Below, piece by piece: positions 8,199 through 18,314 of a stretch of 64,000 bases of DNA. This DNA comes from Bradyrhizobium sp. BTAi1 (lineage in GTDB: Bacteria; Pseudomonadota; Alphaproteobacteria; Rhizobiales; Xanthobacteraceae). The DNA lies in assembly GCF_000015165.1 (NCBI RefSeq), contig NC_009485.1:3140001-3204000 (forward strand), given 5' to 3'. The stretch's first letter is position 1. Each line of letters starts with the position of its first letter. Both the position numbers and the translations under genes were made by a program. Under the pieces are notes generated by a model. The model was not told where the DNA came from, did no database searches, and saw nothing but the letters and a program-made list of their open reading frames with translations.

Positions 8199-9076
8199 TG
8201 GCTTTGAGCAACAAGATGCTGGACCACGAGCCCAGTGAAATCGAACTGCTGCTGCCCTGGTATGCCGCTGGCACGCTGAACGCGCGCGACATGCGCCGGG
8301 TCGAGGAGGCGCTCGCCAGCGATCCCGATCTCGCGCGTCAATATGCCGAGATCCAGGGCGAATATGCCGAGACCATTGCCCTCAATGAAACCCTCGGGGC
8401 GCCGTCGATGCGGGCGATGCAGAAGCTGTTCGCCGCGATCGATGCGGATCCGACGCAGAAGCCGGCCGTCGCGCCCGGCATCGGCGCCCGTCTTCTGGCG
8501 TTCTTCGAGAGCCTTTCGCCGCGCACATTGGCCTGGACGGTCAGCCTCGGCGGATTGCTGGTGCTGATCCAGGCCGGGGTCATCGGCGCGGTGCTGATGC
8601 GGTCGCAGGTCGCGAGCTTTGAGACGGCCTCGCTCCGCCAGGACAAGCTCGTCGCCAATGAGCCCATGAGCAAGTCAGCTCCCGCCCTGCCAGGTGCCAG
8701 CGCGCCTGCCCCAAGGATGGCCGCGCCGCCGCCGAGCCCCGCCGCACCAGCTGCGGCCGACCGGGCCGAGAGCATGGCCCGCTCGCGCGTGGCCGAGGCG
8801 CCGGCGCCGGCGGCTCCGCTGATCCGCGGCCTCGGACCACAGGTGGCTGCATCGGCGGCGCCCGCCTATGCGCTGGTTCGGTTCGCGCCGGATGCGCGGA
8901 TGGCCGATATCACGGCGCTGCTCGATTCCTACCAGGGAACGATCGTCGAGAGCGCAAGAGGCGGGACCTTCAAGCTGCAGCTCGGCGACCGACCGTTGTC
9001 CAAGGCCGAAGCGGACGGCCTCATCGGTCGGCTGGCGCGGGAGAAGATCGTCGGCCTTGCGGTGGCCGCTCAATAG
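8195..9076 (+). CDS. Membrane anti-sigma factor of the second ECF pair
   Basis: A 293-aa single-pass protein. The cytoplasmic N-terminus (EIELLLPWYAAGTLNARDMRR, about 14-35) matches the anti-sigma domain of RskA/ChrR-type regulators but has no HxxxCxxC zinc motif. One transmembrane helix lies at about 115-140 (LAWTVSLGGLLVLIQAGVIG). A Pro/Ala-rich periplasmic linker (about 165-220) follows, and then a small C-terminal domain (YALVRFAPDARMADITALLD...) that resembles a protease-inhibitor or propeptide-like fold. Its four-base overlap with the sigma gene supports partnership. The periplasmic domain is presumably the sensor; this is inference. Confidence 0.85.
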   Translation: MMALSNKMLDHEPSEIELLLPWYAAGTLNARDMRRVEEALASDPDLARQYAEIQGEYAETIALNETLGAPSMRAMQKLFAAIDADPTQKPAVAPGIGARLLAFFESLSPRTLAWTVSLGGLLVLIQAGVIGAVLMRSQVASFETASLRQDKLVANEPMSKSAPALPGASAPAPRMAAPPPSPAAPAAADRAESMARSRVAEAPAPAAPLIRGLGPQVAASAAPAYALVRFAPDARMADITALLDSYQGTIVESARGGTFKLQLGDRPLSKAEADGLIGRLAREKIVGLAVAAQ

Positions 9077-9390
9077 GCCGGCTCAATAGGTCGGGGCGAG
9101 ACGTTGCGGCATCGGCCGAGGGCCGCAAACAGATCGTCAACGTTTTCGTGAACGTTCGGGAATTTTCCGCCTCGCTTTGAACGTGCCCGGCGGCGCCCCC
9201 GACAGAACGAATGTGGGAGCGGTGATCCCTCTCCCCAAAGCTATATAAGGCGCGAGCGCCCATCCACCCCAAGCGCCCATATGGCTCGAGCCGTCCGGTT
9301 GTCCCCCCGGACGGCTCTTTCATTTGCCCCCGACGGCTTGAGTCTGAGCTCGTCCGATGTGCCGGGGTATAGCGGTCTCAAGCGCGGTGC
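9077..9390. other. Intergenic region with a possible small RNA
   Basis: About 310 bases between the anti-sigma gene and the convergent ATP-grasp gene. It holds a TATATAAGG stretch at 9243-9251 and a strong intrinsic terminator at 9288-9317, which together could bound a transcript of about 70-80 bases. No protein frame is convincing. Confidence 0.4.
9288..9317 (+). terminator. Strong rho-independent terminator
   Basis: An 11-bp stem, GAGCCGTCCGG with CCGGACGGCTC, and an eight-base loop are followed by TTTCATTT on the plus strand. It lies 210 bases after the anti-sigma stop, which is far for that gene, so it may instead end a separate short transcript. Confidence 0.8.
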
Positions 9391-10281
9391 TCACCGTGCA
9401 GGACAATCCGGACGCGCCTTGATCTCGGAGAGCAGGCGTCTGCTGAAACCCGGCTCAGAGAATGGCTCCATGCCGGCTCCGGGGGTGAAGGTGAATTCGC
9501 CAAAGAACACCTGTCCTGCCTTTTCATAGAGATCGACTCTGACAAAATCGAATGGTCGGGACAGGTCCTGTGCGGCGTGACAAAGCGCCTCAAACTGTTT
9601 GGGTCTGACCCATGTTGTCGTCGGCTTGAAAGCGCCCAAGGTCAGGTTGAGCGGCTCGAAGTCGGGAGGTGAGAGCAGAATGCGCTCGTGCTCGATAAAT
9701 CGATTGGCGTCGACCTGAACGAAGAGAATGCGTCCAAAGCTGCAGAAGAATTTGAAATCGCGCAGGTCCGAACCGTGTTCGGCGATGTTTTCTTCAATGA
9801 TGATTTTGCGTTCCAGCGGCGCGTACTGACTTTCGCGAAAACTGTAGAAATAATTGTAGCGCCCGGCGCGATAGAGCTTCGTGAGATCGGGGCGGGCGTC
9901 CAGAAATTCCGTCGCTGCTGAACCGTGTGTCGGTTTGGCGACGAAATGCCGTCCCAGATGCGGTCCCATGGCCTCCGTAAAGCGATCGATGCTCATGCCT
10001 CGGATCGGGATGACCGCGACCGTTTCGGCAGCCTTGATTGCGGGATGGAGCTTGCTCGCTTCAAGTTTTGCAAACTCCTTGTCGACGCATCGAAGCTGTG
10101 TGCTGCTCCAGCCGCCGCGGCTCATCCGATCGACCAGGAAATCATGATAGTCCGCCTCCGGATCCTGCGGCGGCCTTGGCCGCCGGCCGAACACGCGGTT
10201 GAAGTGTCGGGCAATGAAGATCGCGTTGATCGGGGCGACGTTGGGCGCCAAGCGGCTGGCGTAATGTTCAATTCGTGACAT
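9391..10281 (-). CDS. TupA-like ATP-grasp family protein
   Basis: A 296-aa protein matching the ATP-grasp_TupA group, often found with capsule or polysaccharide genes. Family-type features include HFVAKPTHGSAAT (about 110-122, nucleotide-binding lysine), KIIIEENIAE, DLRDFKFFCSFGRILFVQVD and the metal-binding end FDFVRVDLYEKAGQVFFGEF with FTPGAGME. ATG at 10281 (MSRIEHY) is preferred over upstream codons because the region above it reads as non-coding. GC content falls to about 48-57% in parts of the gene, clearly below its neighbours, so acquisition by transfer is likely. No glycan genes adjoin it. The substrate is unknown. Confidence 0.75.
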   Translation of the reverse strand: MSRIEHYASRLAPNVAPINAIFIARHFNRVFGRRPRPPQDPEADYHDFLVDRMSRGGWSSTQLRCVDKEFAKLEASKLHPAIKAAETVAVIPIRGMSIDRFTEAMGPHLGRHFVAKPTHGSAATEFLDARPDLTKLYRAGRYNYFYSFRESQYAPLERKIIIEENIAEHGSDLRDFKFFCSFGRILFVQVDANRFIEHERILLSPPDFEPLNLTLGAFKPTTTWVRPKQFEALCHAAQDLSRPFDFVRVDLYEKAGQVFFGEFTFTPGAGMEPFSEPGFSRRLLSEIKARPDCPAR

Positions 10282-10766
10282 GGCGCAATTCCGGTTCGAG
10301 GAGCCTGTGCTCCTTGCCGACATCGCCAGGACCGACCTTTGGGTCTCGGGGTCAAAGGCCTGGGTAGTCGCTCCAAAAGGTTTGACGCTCAAACGCAACG
10401 ATGAACTGCGCGCAGCCAGCTGCTTTCGACACCGGGGAGTGATTGATCACGGAGCTCGCATCGGGCGGCCGAGTTCGGGGCAATTCGAGTGGCGCGATGC
10501 TGTCGCAGCATGCGGAATGATGAAAAGGGCAATGGTCGAGATGGGGGACGCGAGAATCAGATGAGAGCCGGTGTCGGCTCTCACGCTCAAATTGTATCGA
10601 TGCAGAGAGAGTGGAAAAAGAGCCCGTAAAGTCCGCGAAACTACGGGCGGCCGCCGAAAGAAGATGGCGTCATCTAGACTTTGTTAACCTTTTCCACAAA
10701 ATATTCACGTCACGTTGCGTTGATTCGTGCCGAGTGCGTCCGTCCCTTCTTCTTGCGGGCTCCCCT
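10282..10766. other. AT-richer intergenic region
   Basis: About 485 bases between divergent genes. The 10420-10720 part is AT-richer than the rest of the window. It holds an inverted repeat at 10562-10583 and a T-rich stretch with TTTGTTAACC at 10680. A long frame extends upstream of the TIGR03809 start, but its composition does not look coding. Confidence 0.4.
10562..10583. repeat. Perfect 9-bp inverted repeat
   Basis: TGAGAGCCG and its complement CGGCTCTCA flank a four-base GTGT loop. It lies about 280 bases before the ATP-grasp start and 184 bases before the TIGR03809 start. No U-run follows on either strand. It could be an operator or a structured leader; nothing decides this. Confidence 0.5.
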
Positions 10767-11339
10767 ATGACACATCGACTGGACGTGGCTTGCAGCCGCG
10801 AACTGGCTGAGCGCTGGTGCGCGCTTGCCGAACGGCGGCTCGATCACCTCACCGAACTCTACGAGAGCGGCCGTTGGCGGCGCTATTACACCGAGCAATC
10901 CCTGTTCGATGATCTCCGCAATGCCAAGGCGGCGGTGTTGGCTTGGCGGTCGCTGTCTGAAGCCCCGTTGCCGGCTGCGAGAGCCCGGCCGGTGCTGGAG
11001 CCGCTGTCCGTCGCGCCGCGCGTACCGACATCCTGGCTGCCGCCTGCGGCCGTCCAGGCGAAACCGATCGAGTTGCCGCGCTCGCTGGAGACCGTTCTTG
11101 CCGAATCCGAGATCATCGTGCCGATCGAGGACAACGTGGCCGAGGACGGTCTCGACGCTGGCCTGCCTGCGGAGGACGATTTCGAGGTCGAGCTGACCCT
11201 GGCGACGCCGCGCATCGACATGGCCGCCCTCGCGGAGGCCCTGAGCGTCGGTATCGGACCCGATGCTGATGACGATGCGCCGCTGGTCGAACTTGACGCC
11301 ATCGAACGCCGCTATCCGGCGCTGGCGGTCGCGTACTGA
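10767..11339 (+). CDS. TIGR03809 family protein
   Basis: A 190-aa protein of unknown function. The conserved N-terminal part, RELAERWCALAERRLDHLTE to FDDLRNAKAAVLAW (about residues 9-60), is the core of TIGR03809, a family known from Bradyrhizobium and relatives beside TIGR03808 genes, as here. The rest is acidic and low in conserved features (EDNVAEDGLDAGLPAEDDFE). No signal peptide or membrane helix is seen, so it is probably cytoplasmic. ATG at 10767 is chosen because homology-like sequence begins there; the ribosome site is weak. Its stop is 37 bases from the convergent stop of the TIGR03808 gene. Confidence 0.75.
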   Translation: MTHRLDVACSRELAERWCALAERRLDHLTELYESGRWRRYYTEQSLFDDLRNAKAAVLAWRSLSEAPLPAARARPVLEPLSVAPRVPTSWLPPAAVQAKPIELPRSLETVLAESEIIVPIEDNVAEDGLDAGLPAEDDFEVELTLATPRIDMAALAEALSVGIGPDADDDAPLVELDAIERRYPALAVAY

Positions 11340-11376
11340 CACGCGCCGCGTTCGCCCGAATGACGCGCAAGGCGTG

Positions 11377-12753
11377 TCAGCTGCGTTGCACCGCGTTTGC
11401 GGTGACCACGAGCTGGCTGAATTGCTGCGTGCCGGCCTGCGTCAGATCCGCGGTCACCGGCTTGATGTGATCCAGCCCGATCACGGCGCCACGCGGCGTG
11501 CCCGAGATCATGTTGTTGCTGATGAGAGCCGTGCCGGCGCCGCGGACGACGGACACGCCGACGCCGGCCAGCGCGTTGCGGATCACGTTGCCGGAGATGA
11601 CGACGTCCCTGAGATAGCGGCCCCAGCCGGCGACGATGCCGTAGGAGGGCGCGTTTTCCACGACATTGCCGGTTACCGAGGAATCCGCCTCGACATAGAT
11701 GCCGATGCCGGCGTCGTCGTCGGGCGCGGTGCCGATCGGGCGCTTCGGGATCAGATTGCGGATGATGTTGCCCTGGACGACGGCGATGCGGCCGCCTTCG
11801 TTGAAGTTGCAGACGGAGACGCCGAAGGCGGCGCCATCCACCGTGTTGCCTGATATCACCGCGCCCTCGAACGCGAACTCCGAATAGAGCGCGACCTCGC
11901 GCATATCGGTCACGCTGTTGCCGACGATCTGGATGTTCGAGGCCGAGTTGCCGCGTACGGCCGAATAGTCGCAGTTCTTGATACGATTGCCGCGGATGAT
12001 CACGTTGCCGGCGCGAAAGGCGTTGATGGCGTTGCCATACTGGCCGGAGCCGCCGGGGCCGGCCTTGATGTCCTCGATGACGTTGTCGAGCACCATCGTG
12101 CCATCGTCGCCGATCGCCGTGCGCAGGATCTCGATGCCGTTGTCGCGCGTGCCCTTGATGGTGTTGCGCGACACGATCAGCCCGAGCGCGTCGAATGACA
12201 CGATCGCGGTGACCGCGATGTCGGTGAGGAGGTTGCCGCTGACATCGCCGGAGACCTGCTCGAGCCAGATGCCGCTGCCGCCGGAGCGGGCGATCTCGCA
12301 ATCGATGACTCGGATATCGCGGGCGGCTGCAAGATGCAGCAGACCGCGGCGCTGGGGCAGGGCGATGCTGCCACCGTCGAGCGAGATGCCGTCGATGCCG
12401 GCGCCATCAGCGCCTTCGCCTGAGAGCAGCGACGGGCCGCCGCCGGTGAAGACGAGCTTCGTCGCGCCGCGGACGCCGATCAGCTGGGTGCCCCTGGCGA
12501 GTCGCAGCATTGAGCTTCTGTAGGTGCCGGGAGGCAGCGCCAGCGGTGCCTGGACCCGTGCCGCCTCGTCGATCGCGCGCTGCAGCGCGCGGGTCTGTTC
12601 GTCGGGACTGTTGGGCTTCACGCCATATTGCGTGGCATCGCGGCCGAGCGTGGAGATCTGCGGTGTGGCCTGTGCGGCATCGACCGGCAAGGCCAAAGCC
12701 CCGGCGGCGCCGGCGGCCGATCCGGCCAGAATGCGGCGGCGATTGACATCCAT
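11377..12753 (-). CDS. TIGR03808 family Tat-exported beta-helix protein
   Basis: A 458-aa protein exported by the twin-arginine route. The signal begins MDVNRRRILAGSAAGAAGAL with the Arg pair and ends near DAAQATP. The rest is a right-handed parallel beta-helix with repeated turns such as VSGNLLTDIAVTAIVSFDAL, VSRNTIKGTRDNGIEI, IRGNRIKNCDYSAVRG, ISGNTVDGAAFGVSV and ISGNVIRNALAGVGVS. Such folds often bind or cleave polysaccharides, but no lyase residues can be assigned. ATG at 12753 is chosen because the twin-arginine motif follows directly. It is convergent with the TIGR03809 gene, a pairing known in this group. Confidence 0.88.
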   Translation of the reverse strand: MDVNRRRILAGSAAGAAGALALPVDAAQATPQISTLGRDATQYGVKPNSPDEQTRALQRAIDEAARVQAPLALPPGTYRSSMLRLARGTQLIGVRGATKLVFTGGGPSLLSGEGADGAGIDGISLDGGSIALPQRRGLLHLAAARDIRVIDCEIARSGGSGIWLEQVSGDVSGNLLTDIAVTAIVSFDALGLIVSRNTIKGTRDNGIEILRTAIGDDGTMVLDNVIEDIKAGPGGSGQYGNAINAFRAGNVIIRGNRIKNCDYSAVRGNSASNIQIVGNSVTDMREVALYSEFAFEGAVISGNTVDGAAFGVSVCNFNEGGRIAVVQGNIIRNLIPKRPIGTAPDDDAGIGIYVEADSSVTGNVVENAPSYGIVAGWGRYLRDVVISGNVIRNALAGVGVSVVRGAGTALISNNMISGTPRGAVIGLDHIKPVTADLTQAGTQQFSQLVVTANAVQRS

Positions 12754-13045
12754 GGTCAGCGTCTCGCGCAAAAGATGATGGGCTGCCACGACTTAAGCCG
12801 AAAGCCTGAAAGCGGATGCTGAGGATCAGCGCCGGCGCCTGGGATTGTTGCCGGTAGGGTTAAAGCTTCACATCAGGCCGTCGTGGGCGTTTGGCCTATG
12901 CGCGGCGCGCGTGAGCCGAGCGAGCGGCTGTCATCGGACTGCGGACAGATGCCCCAAGCAGCTATTTGCCCGGACCACGTCCTCCTGACGGGAACCATCG
13001 GGACTCGCCGCGCTTGTTCCAGCTGGGATCAAGGAGGAGAGGGTC

Positions 13046-13333
13046 ATGCATTTGTCCAATGAGAGTCTGCTGGTTATTCTGTTCGTCGGTATCGTGGCCG
13101 GGTGGCTCGCGGGCCGCGTCATGGAAGGTGGCGGCTTCGGCCTGATCGGCGATCTGATCGTCGGCCTCGTCGGCGCGTTCATCGGCAACTGGCTGCTGCC
13201 GCAGCTCGGTATTCATCTGGGTGTCGGACTGGTCGCCGCGATCATCAACGCCTTCATCGGCGCGGTGGTCCTGCTGCTCGTGCTGCGCCTGATCGGTGGC
13301 GGATTTGGCCGCCGGCGCCGCTGGAGCGCGTGA
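13046..13333 (+). CDS. GlsB/YeaQ/YmgE family stress membrane protein
   Basis: A 95-aa membrane protein of the transglycosylase-associated (GlsB/YeaQ/YmgE) family, whose members are small stress-induced inner-membrane proteins of unclear mechanism. Three hydrophobic segments are visible: SLLVILFVGIVAGWLAG, GLIGDLIVGLVGAFIGNWLL and LVAAIINAFIGAVVLLLVLRLI. The typical Gly-rich loop GRVMEGGGFGLIGD and a basic tail (FGRRRRW) are present. ATG at 13046 has an excellent AAGGAGGAGAGGGTC ribosome site. In related bacteria these genes are often under the general stress sigma factor. A GGAAC at 12991 is present, but its spacing to a -10 element is poor. Confidence 0.92.
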   Translation: MHLSNESLLVILFVGIVAGWLAGRVMEGGGFGLIGDLIVGLVGAFIGNWLLPQLGIHLGVGLVAAIINAFIGAVVLLLVLRLIGGGFGRRRRWSA

Positions 13334-13349
13334 TCTCCAACAAACGACG

Positions 13350-14006
13350 TCAGCTCGCGCGGCTGGATGCCTGTCGCGCGAGCTTGACCAATTCCATCAG
13401 CATGGCTTCGCCGGCATCGACCAGCGCCTCCAAGGTGATGCGCGGGCTGCCCTGCGGCAGCGCCGTCCCGGCGCGTGGCAGCGGCGGAATGTGGATGAAC
13501 GCCGCGATGCGCGGACCATCGGCGGTCTTCGTTGCCTCGATCGCGCGCCAGCTCAGATAGTTGCAGAGATAGCTGCCGGCATCGCGCGAGGCCCGCGCAT
13601 CGATGCCGGTGGCGCGCGCCGCGCGCAGCAGTCGGCCCATGTGCGGGCCGAACGGCATCGGATGCGCGCCCGGCACGATGACGCCCTTGCGGGCGATCTG
13701 GCGATCGGCATCGGGGAAGGTGGTCGTTACGGCGTTGCGAGCGCGGGTCTCGATGCGGAGATACGATGTCCGACCGGCGAGACCGAACATCAGCAGCGCA
13801 TGCGGACGGCGCTCGGCGATCAGGGCCGGCAGTTCGCGATCGACGGTGCTGTAGGTGACGTGAAAAATGTGGCTGCTGATCTCGACATCGTCCAGCGCCG
13901 GCCGGCGCAGCGCCGACAGCCGCTTCACCAGCGGCATCGTCGGATTGGATGGCGCGCCGGGAAACGGGCCGAAGCCTGTCAGCAGGATGCGAAGCGGCTC
14001 GCTCAC
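13350..14006 (-). CDS. pcp: Pyroglutamyl-peptidase I family cysteine peptidase
   Basis: Removes N-terminal pyroglutamate from peptides; cytoplasmic peptidase of family C15. The 218-aa protein starts ILLTGFGPFPGAPSNPT, the family N-terminal signature. The catalytic triad can be placed: Glu in LRIETRARNAV, Cys in GSYLCNYLSW and His in AFIHIPPLP. The GTG start at 14006 overlaps the meaB stop by four bases (GTGA), so the two genes are translationally coupled. A peptidase coupled to meaB is unexpected and has no obvious link to the mutase pathway. Confidence 0.9.
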   Translation of the reverse strand: MSEPLRILLTGFGPFPGAPSNPTMPLVKRLSALRRPALDDVEISSHIFHVTYSTVDRELPALIAERRPHALLMFGLAGRTSYLRIETRARNAVTTTFPDADRQIARKGVIVPGAHPMPFGPHMGRLLRAARATGIDARASRDAGSYLCNYLSWRAIEATKTADGPRIAAFIHIPPLPRAGTALPQGSPRITLEALVDAGEAMLMELVKLARQASSRAS

Positions 14007-14995
14007 GTCAGCAGCTCCGCCAACTGCTCGGCGGCGAGCGCCGGTGCCACGCGGCCCTCGGCGACGTCGGTCTCGAGCTTCTTCACCTTTGTGCGGATCG
14101 ACGGATCGGTGCGCAGCCGCGCCATCAGCCGCTGCTCCAGCATGGTCCACATCCACTTCACCTGCTGGTCGCGCCGGCGCGCGGCGAACTCGCCGGAGGC
14201 GATCATGGCCTTGCGATGATCGAGCACCTTCTGCCACAGCTCGGCGATGCCGGTGCCGGTCATCGCCGAATAGGTCACGACCGGCGGATGCCAGTGCTCG
14301 GAGCGGGGGGCCAGGAGATGCAGCGCGCCGCGATAGTCGGCCGCGGTGATGTTGGCGCGCTTGAGATTGTCGCCGTCGGCCTTGTTGATCGCGATCATGT
14401 CGGCGAGCTCGACCAGACCCTTCTTGATGCCCTGGAGCTCGTCGCCGCCGCCGGGCAGCATCAGTGCGAGGAAGAAGTCGGTCATGTCGCAGACCGCGGT
14501 CTCGGACTGGCCGATGCCGACGGTCTCCACCAGGATCACGTCGAAGCCCGCGGCCTCGCACAGCAGCATCGCCTCGCGCGTTTTGGCGGCGACGCCGCCG
14601 AGCGTGCCCGAGGAGGGCGACGGGCGGATGAAGGCGTGTTCGTCGTGAGAGAGCCGCGCCATCCGCGTCTTGTCGCCGAGGATGGACCCGCCGGTGCGCG
14701 CCGAGGACGGATCGACCGCGAGCACCGCGACCTTGTGGCCCTGCGCGATCAGGTGCATGCCGAGCGCATCGATCGTGGTCGACTTGCCGACGCCGGGCGA
14801 GCCGGTGATGCCGACGCGGATAGCGTGCCCGGTCTGCGGCAGCACCGCCTGCACCAGTTCGCGCGCCGCGGCCTGGTGGTCGGCGCGGCGGCTCTCCACC
14901 AGCGTGATCGCGCGCGCCAGCGCCGCGCGGCTGCCGGCGCGGAGATCGTCGGCCAAGACCGTCGTGTTTGGCTGAGCGGGGGAGCGGGAGGACAT
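14003..14995 (-). CDS. meaB: MeaB, methylmalonyl-CoA mutase-associated GTPase
   Basis: G3E-family GTPase that protects methylmalonyl-CoA mutase from inactivation and gates adenosylcobalamin loading. The 330-aa protein has the P-loop GSPGVGKSTTID (about residues 60-70). It also has the VDPSSARTGGSILGDKTRM region, the ETVGIGQSE motif of the family, and NKADGDN for guanine recognition. The C-terminal helices (VKWMWTMLEQRLMARL) form the usual dimer arm. ATG at 14995 has a GGGAGCGGGAGG ribosome site just upstream. It lies downstream of the mutase large subunit with one DUF3298 gene between, and overlaps pcp by four bases. The context fits its role. Confidence 0.95.
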   Translation of the reverse strand: MSSRSPAQPNTTVLADDLRAGSRAALARAITLVESRRADHQAAARELVQAVLPQTGHAIRVGITGSPGVGKSTTIDALGMHLIAQGHKVAVLAVDPSSARTGGSILGDKTRMARLSHDEHAFIRPSPSSGTLGGVAAKTREAMLLCEAAGFDVILVETVGIGQSETAVCDMTDFFLALMLPGGGDELQGIKKGLVELADMIAINKADGDNLKRANITAADYRGALHLLAPRSEHWHPPVVTYSAMTGTGIAELWQKVLDHRKAMIASGEFAARRRDQQVKWMWTMLEQRLMARLRTDPSIRTKVKKLETDVAEGRVAPALAAEQLAELLT

Positions 14996-15030
14996 GCGCC
15001 CGTTATAGCGGATGCGCGCGGCCGGGCCAG

Positions 15031-15825
15031 CTAGTTGTCTTCCGCGTCCCCCTTCGGCCTGACGCCGCCGAAGATCGCCTGGCCCTCGGGGCTGAGATAG
15101 GGCTTCAGCGTCTCCCAGGGCACGAAGGCGACATACTGGCCTTCGGCATAGGGGCCGACCGCATAGGGCGGATAGTGGAAGGTGAGGCCGGAGCTCTTGC
15201 CGGTCTCCGTCGACGGCGCGAGCGTGACGGCGCCGATCTTCAAGAGCGCCGGCTCCAATCCCTTGAACCATTCGGCCGTGGCCGTCTCTCCGGCATCCCG
15301 CTTTGTCTTCTCAGCTTTCAGCGAGGTGATCACCGCCGCCAGCATCGCCTTCATCGTGGCACCATTGTCGGCGGTCTCGGTGAAGAAGGGGCGGATGCTG
15401 ATCGGCTTGGCTGCAGACTTGTCCCACAGGATGGTGTTGACGTCGCTGTTGGGATGCGCGCCGCCCGTGTCCATGTAGTCGTCCCTGACGACGCTGACAT
15501 AGCGATCGGCGACGACGGAGCGCAGCGAATATCTGCGCTCGAACGACCATTTGCGGTCGCGGAACAATTGCGGGTCCGCCTTGCGCTCCTTGGCGGCATC
15601 GGCGGCGTTCCTGTCGATCCATTTCTTGCCCTCAGCGAGGCAATAGGCGGCGAGCGGTCCGTCGGCCTTGATGGGCGCATCGAGCGTCACATTGGCCTCG
15701 ACCGCCTTGGTGTTGATGGTGGCGTCCGGCTTGCGGTCGGCAGCGAGGGCAGGGGAAACGGCGAGCAGGCCGAGGAGCGCAGCAATGCAGATCGAGGTCC
15801 GCGTCATGGCAATCGATTTATCCAA
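15031..15825 (-). CDS. Exported DUF3298/RsiV-like protein
   Basis: A 264-aa secreted protein with a signal peptide (TSICIAALLGLLAVSPALA, cut before ADRKP). The body resembles the DUF4163 plus DUF3298 arrangement of the RsiV extracellular domain: YSLRSVVADRYVSVVRDDYMDTGGAHPNS, with the conserved TGGAHPN, and the later YPPYAVGPYAEGQYVAFVPWE. Proteins of this type are periplasmic; in RsiV the domain binds lysozyme. No membrane anchor or anti-sigma segment is present here. An alternative start, ATG at 15807, would shorten the n-region by six residues. It lies between the mutase large subunit and meaB on the same strand, an odd place for an exported protein. Confidence 0.8.
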   Translation of the reverse strand: MDKSIAMTRTSICIAALLGLLAVSPALAADRKPDATINTKAVEANVTLDAPIKADGPLAAYCLAEGKKWIDRNAADAAKERKADPQLFRDRKWSFERRYSLRSVVADRYVSVVRDDYMDTGGAHPNSDVNTILWDKSAAKPISIRPFFTETADNGATMKAMLAAVITSLKAEKTKRDAGETATAEWFKGLEPALLKIGAVTLAPSTETGKSSGLTFHYPPYAVGPYAEGQYVAFVPWETLKPYLSPEGQAIFGGVRPKGDAEDN

Positions 15826-15929
15826 TGGGTGAAGATGCGTATCGCGGGGAGGAGCCGAGGTTCATGCCAACGCATTGGCGCGCGATCTGGCGACCGCGCG
15901 CCTGCCCATGCGCCTGCGAATCCGAAGGA

Positions 15930-18086
<2,157 letters not shown>

Positions 18087-18170
18087 TCCCTGGCGTCCTC
18101 AATTGCGGCTCTGTTCAGTTCGTCGCTGAACGTTGTTCTTGTACACCGGATCGTCAAAGCCTCTGCCTTG

Positions 18171-18272
18171 CTACGTCTTCGCCATGGACGAGGTCCATGC
18201 CCATGGCGCGGATCGCAGCAGCCACCACACAATACATTCAACTGCGAAGATGATGATGAGCGTCCAGATCAT
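18171..18272 (-). CDS. Probable 33-aa single-span membrane peptide
   Basis: A short frame in the 228-base gap between the GFA-family gene and mutB. ATG at 18272 follows GGAGAGGACC, a strong ribosome site. The product begins MIWTLIIIFAVECIVWWLLR, which is one transmembrane helix with an internal Glu-Cys, followed by a polar, Trp-containing tail ending in AKT. The stop is at 18171. Good translation signals and a clean membrane profile on the strand of the operon support it. I know no family for it, and it could still be chance. It might be a small subunit or leader peptide of the operon. Confidence 0.55.
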   Translation of the reverse strand: MIWTLIIIFAVECIVWWLLRSAPWAWTSSMAKT

Positions 18273-18314
18273 GGTCCTCTCCAACATCTCCAAGCTGATG
18301 CCTGACCAGGTCGC

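Noticed and set aside
10611..10766. N-terminal extension of the TIGR03809 protein back to 10611
   Set aside because: The 52 extra residues are basic and unlike the family, and the DNA there is AT-rich like a promoter region.
12991..13018. EcfG general-stress promoter (GGAAC ... GTT) before the GlsB/YeaQ gene
   Set aside because: GGAAC is present, but the only GTT lies 19-20 bases away with no CGTT; the consensus needs 16-17 bases.
13949..15034. Long plus-strand frame opposite meaB
   Set aside because: meaB has all family motifs on the minus strand; the plus frame has no recognisable domain and antisense composition.
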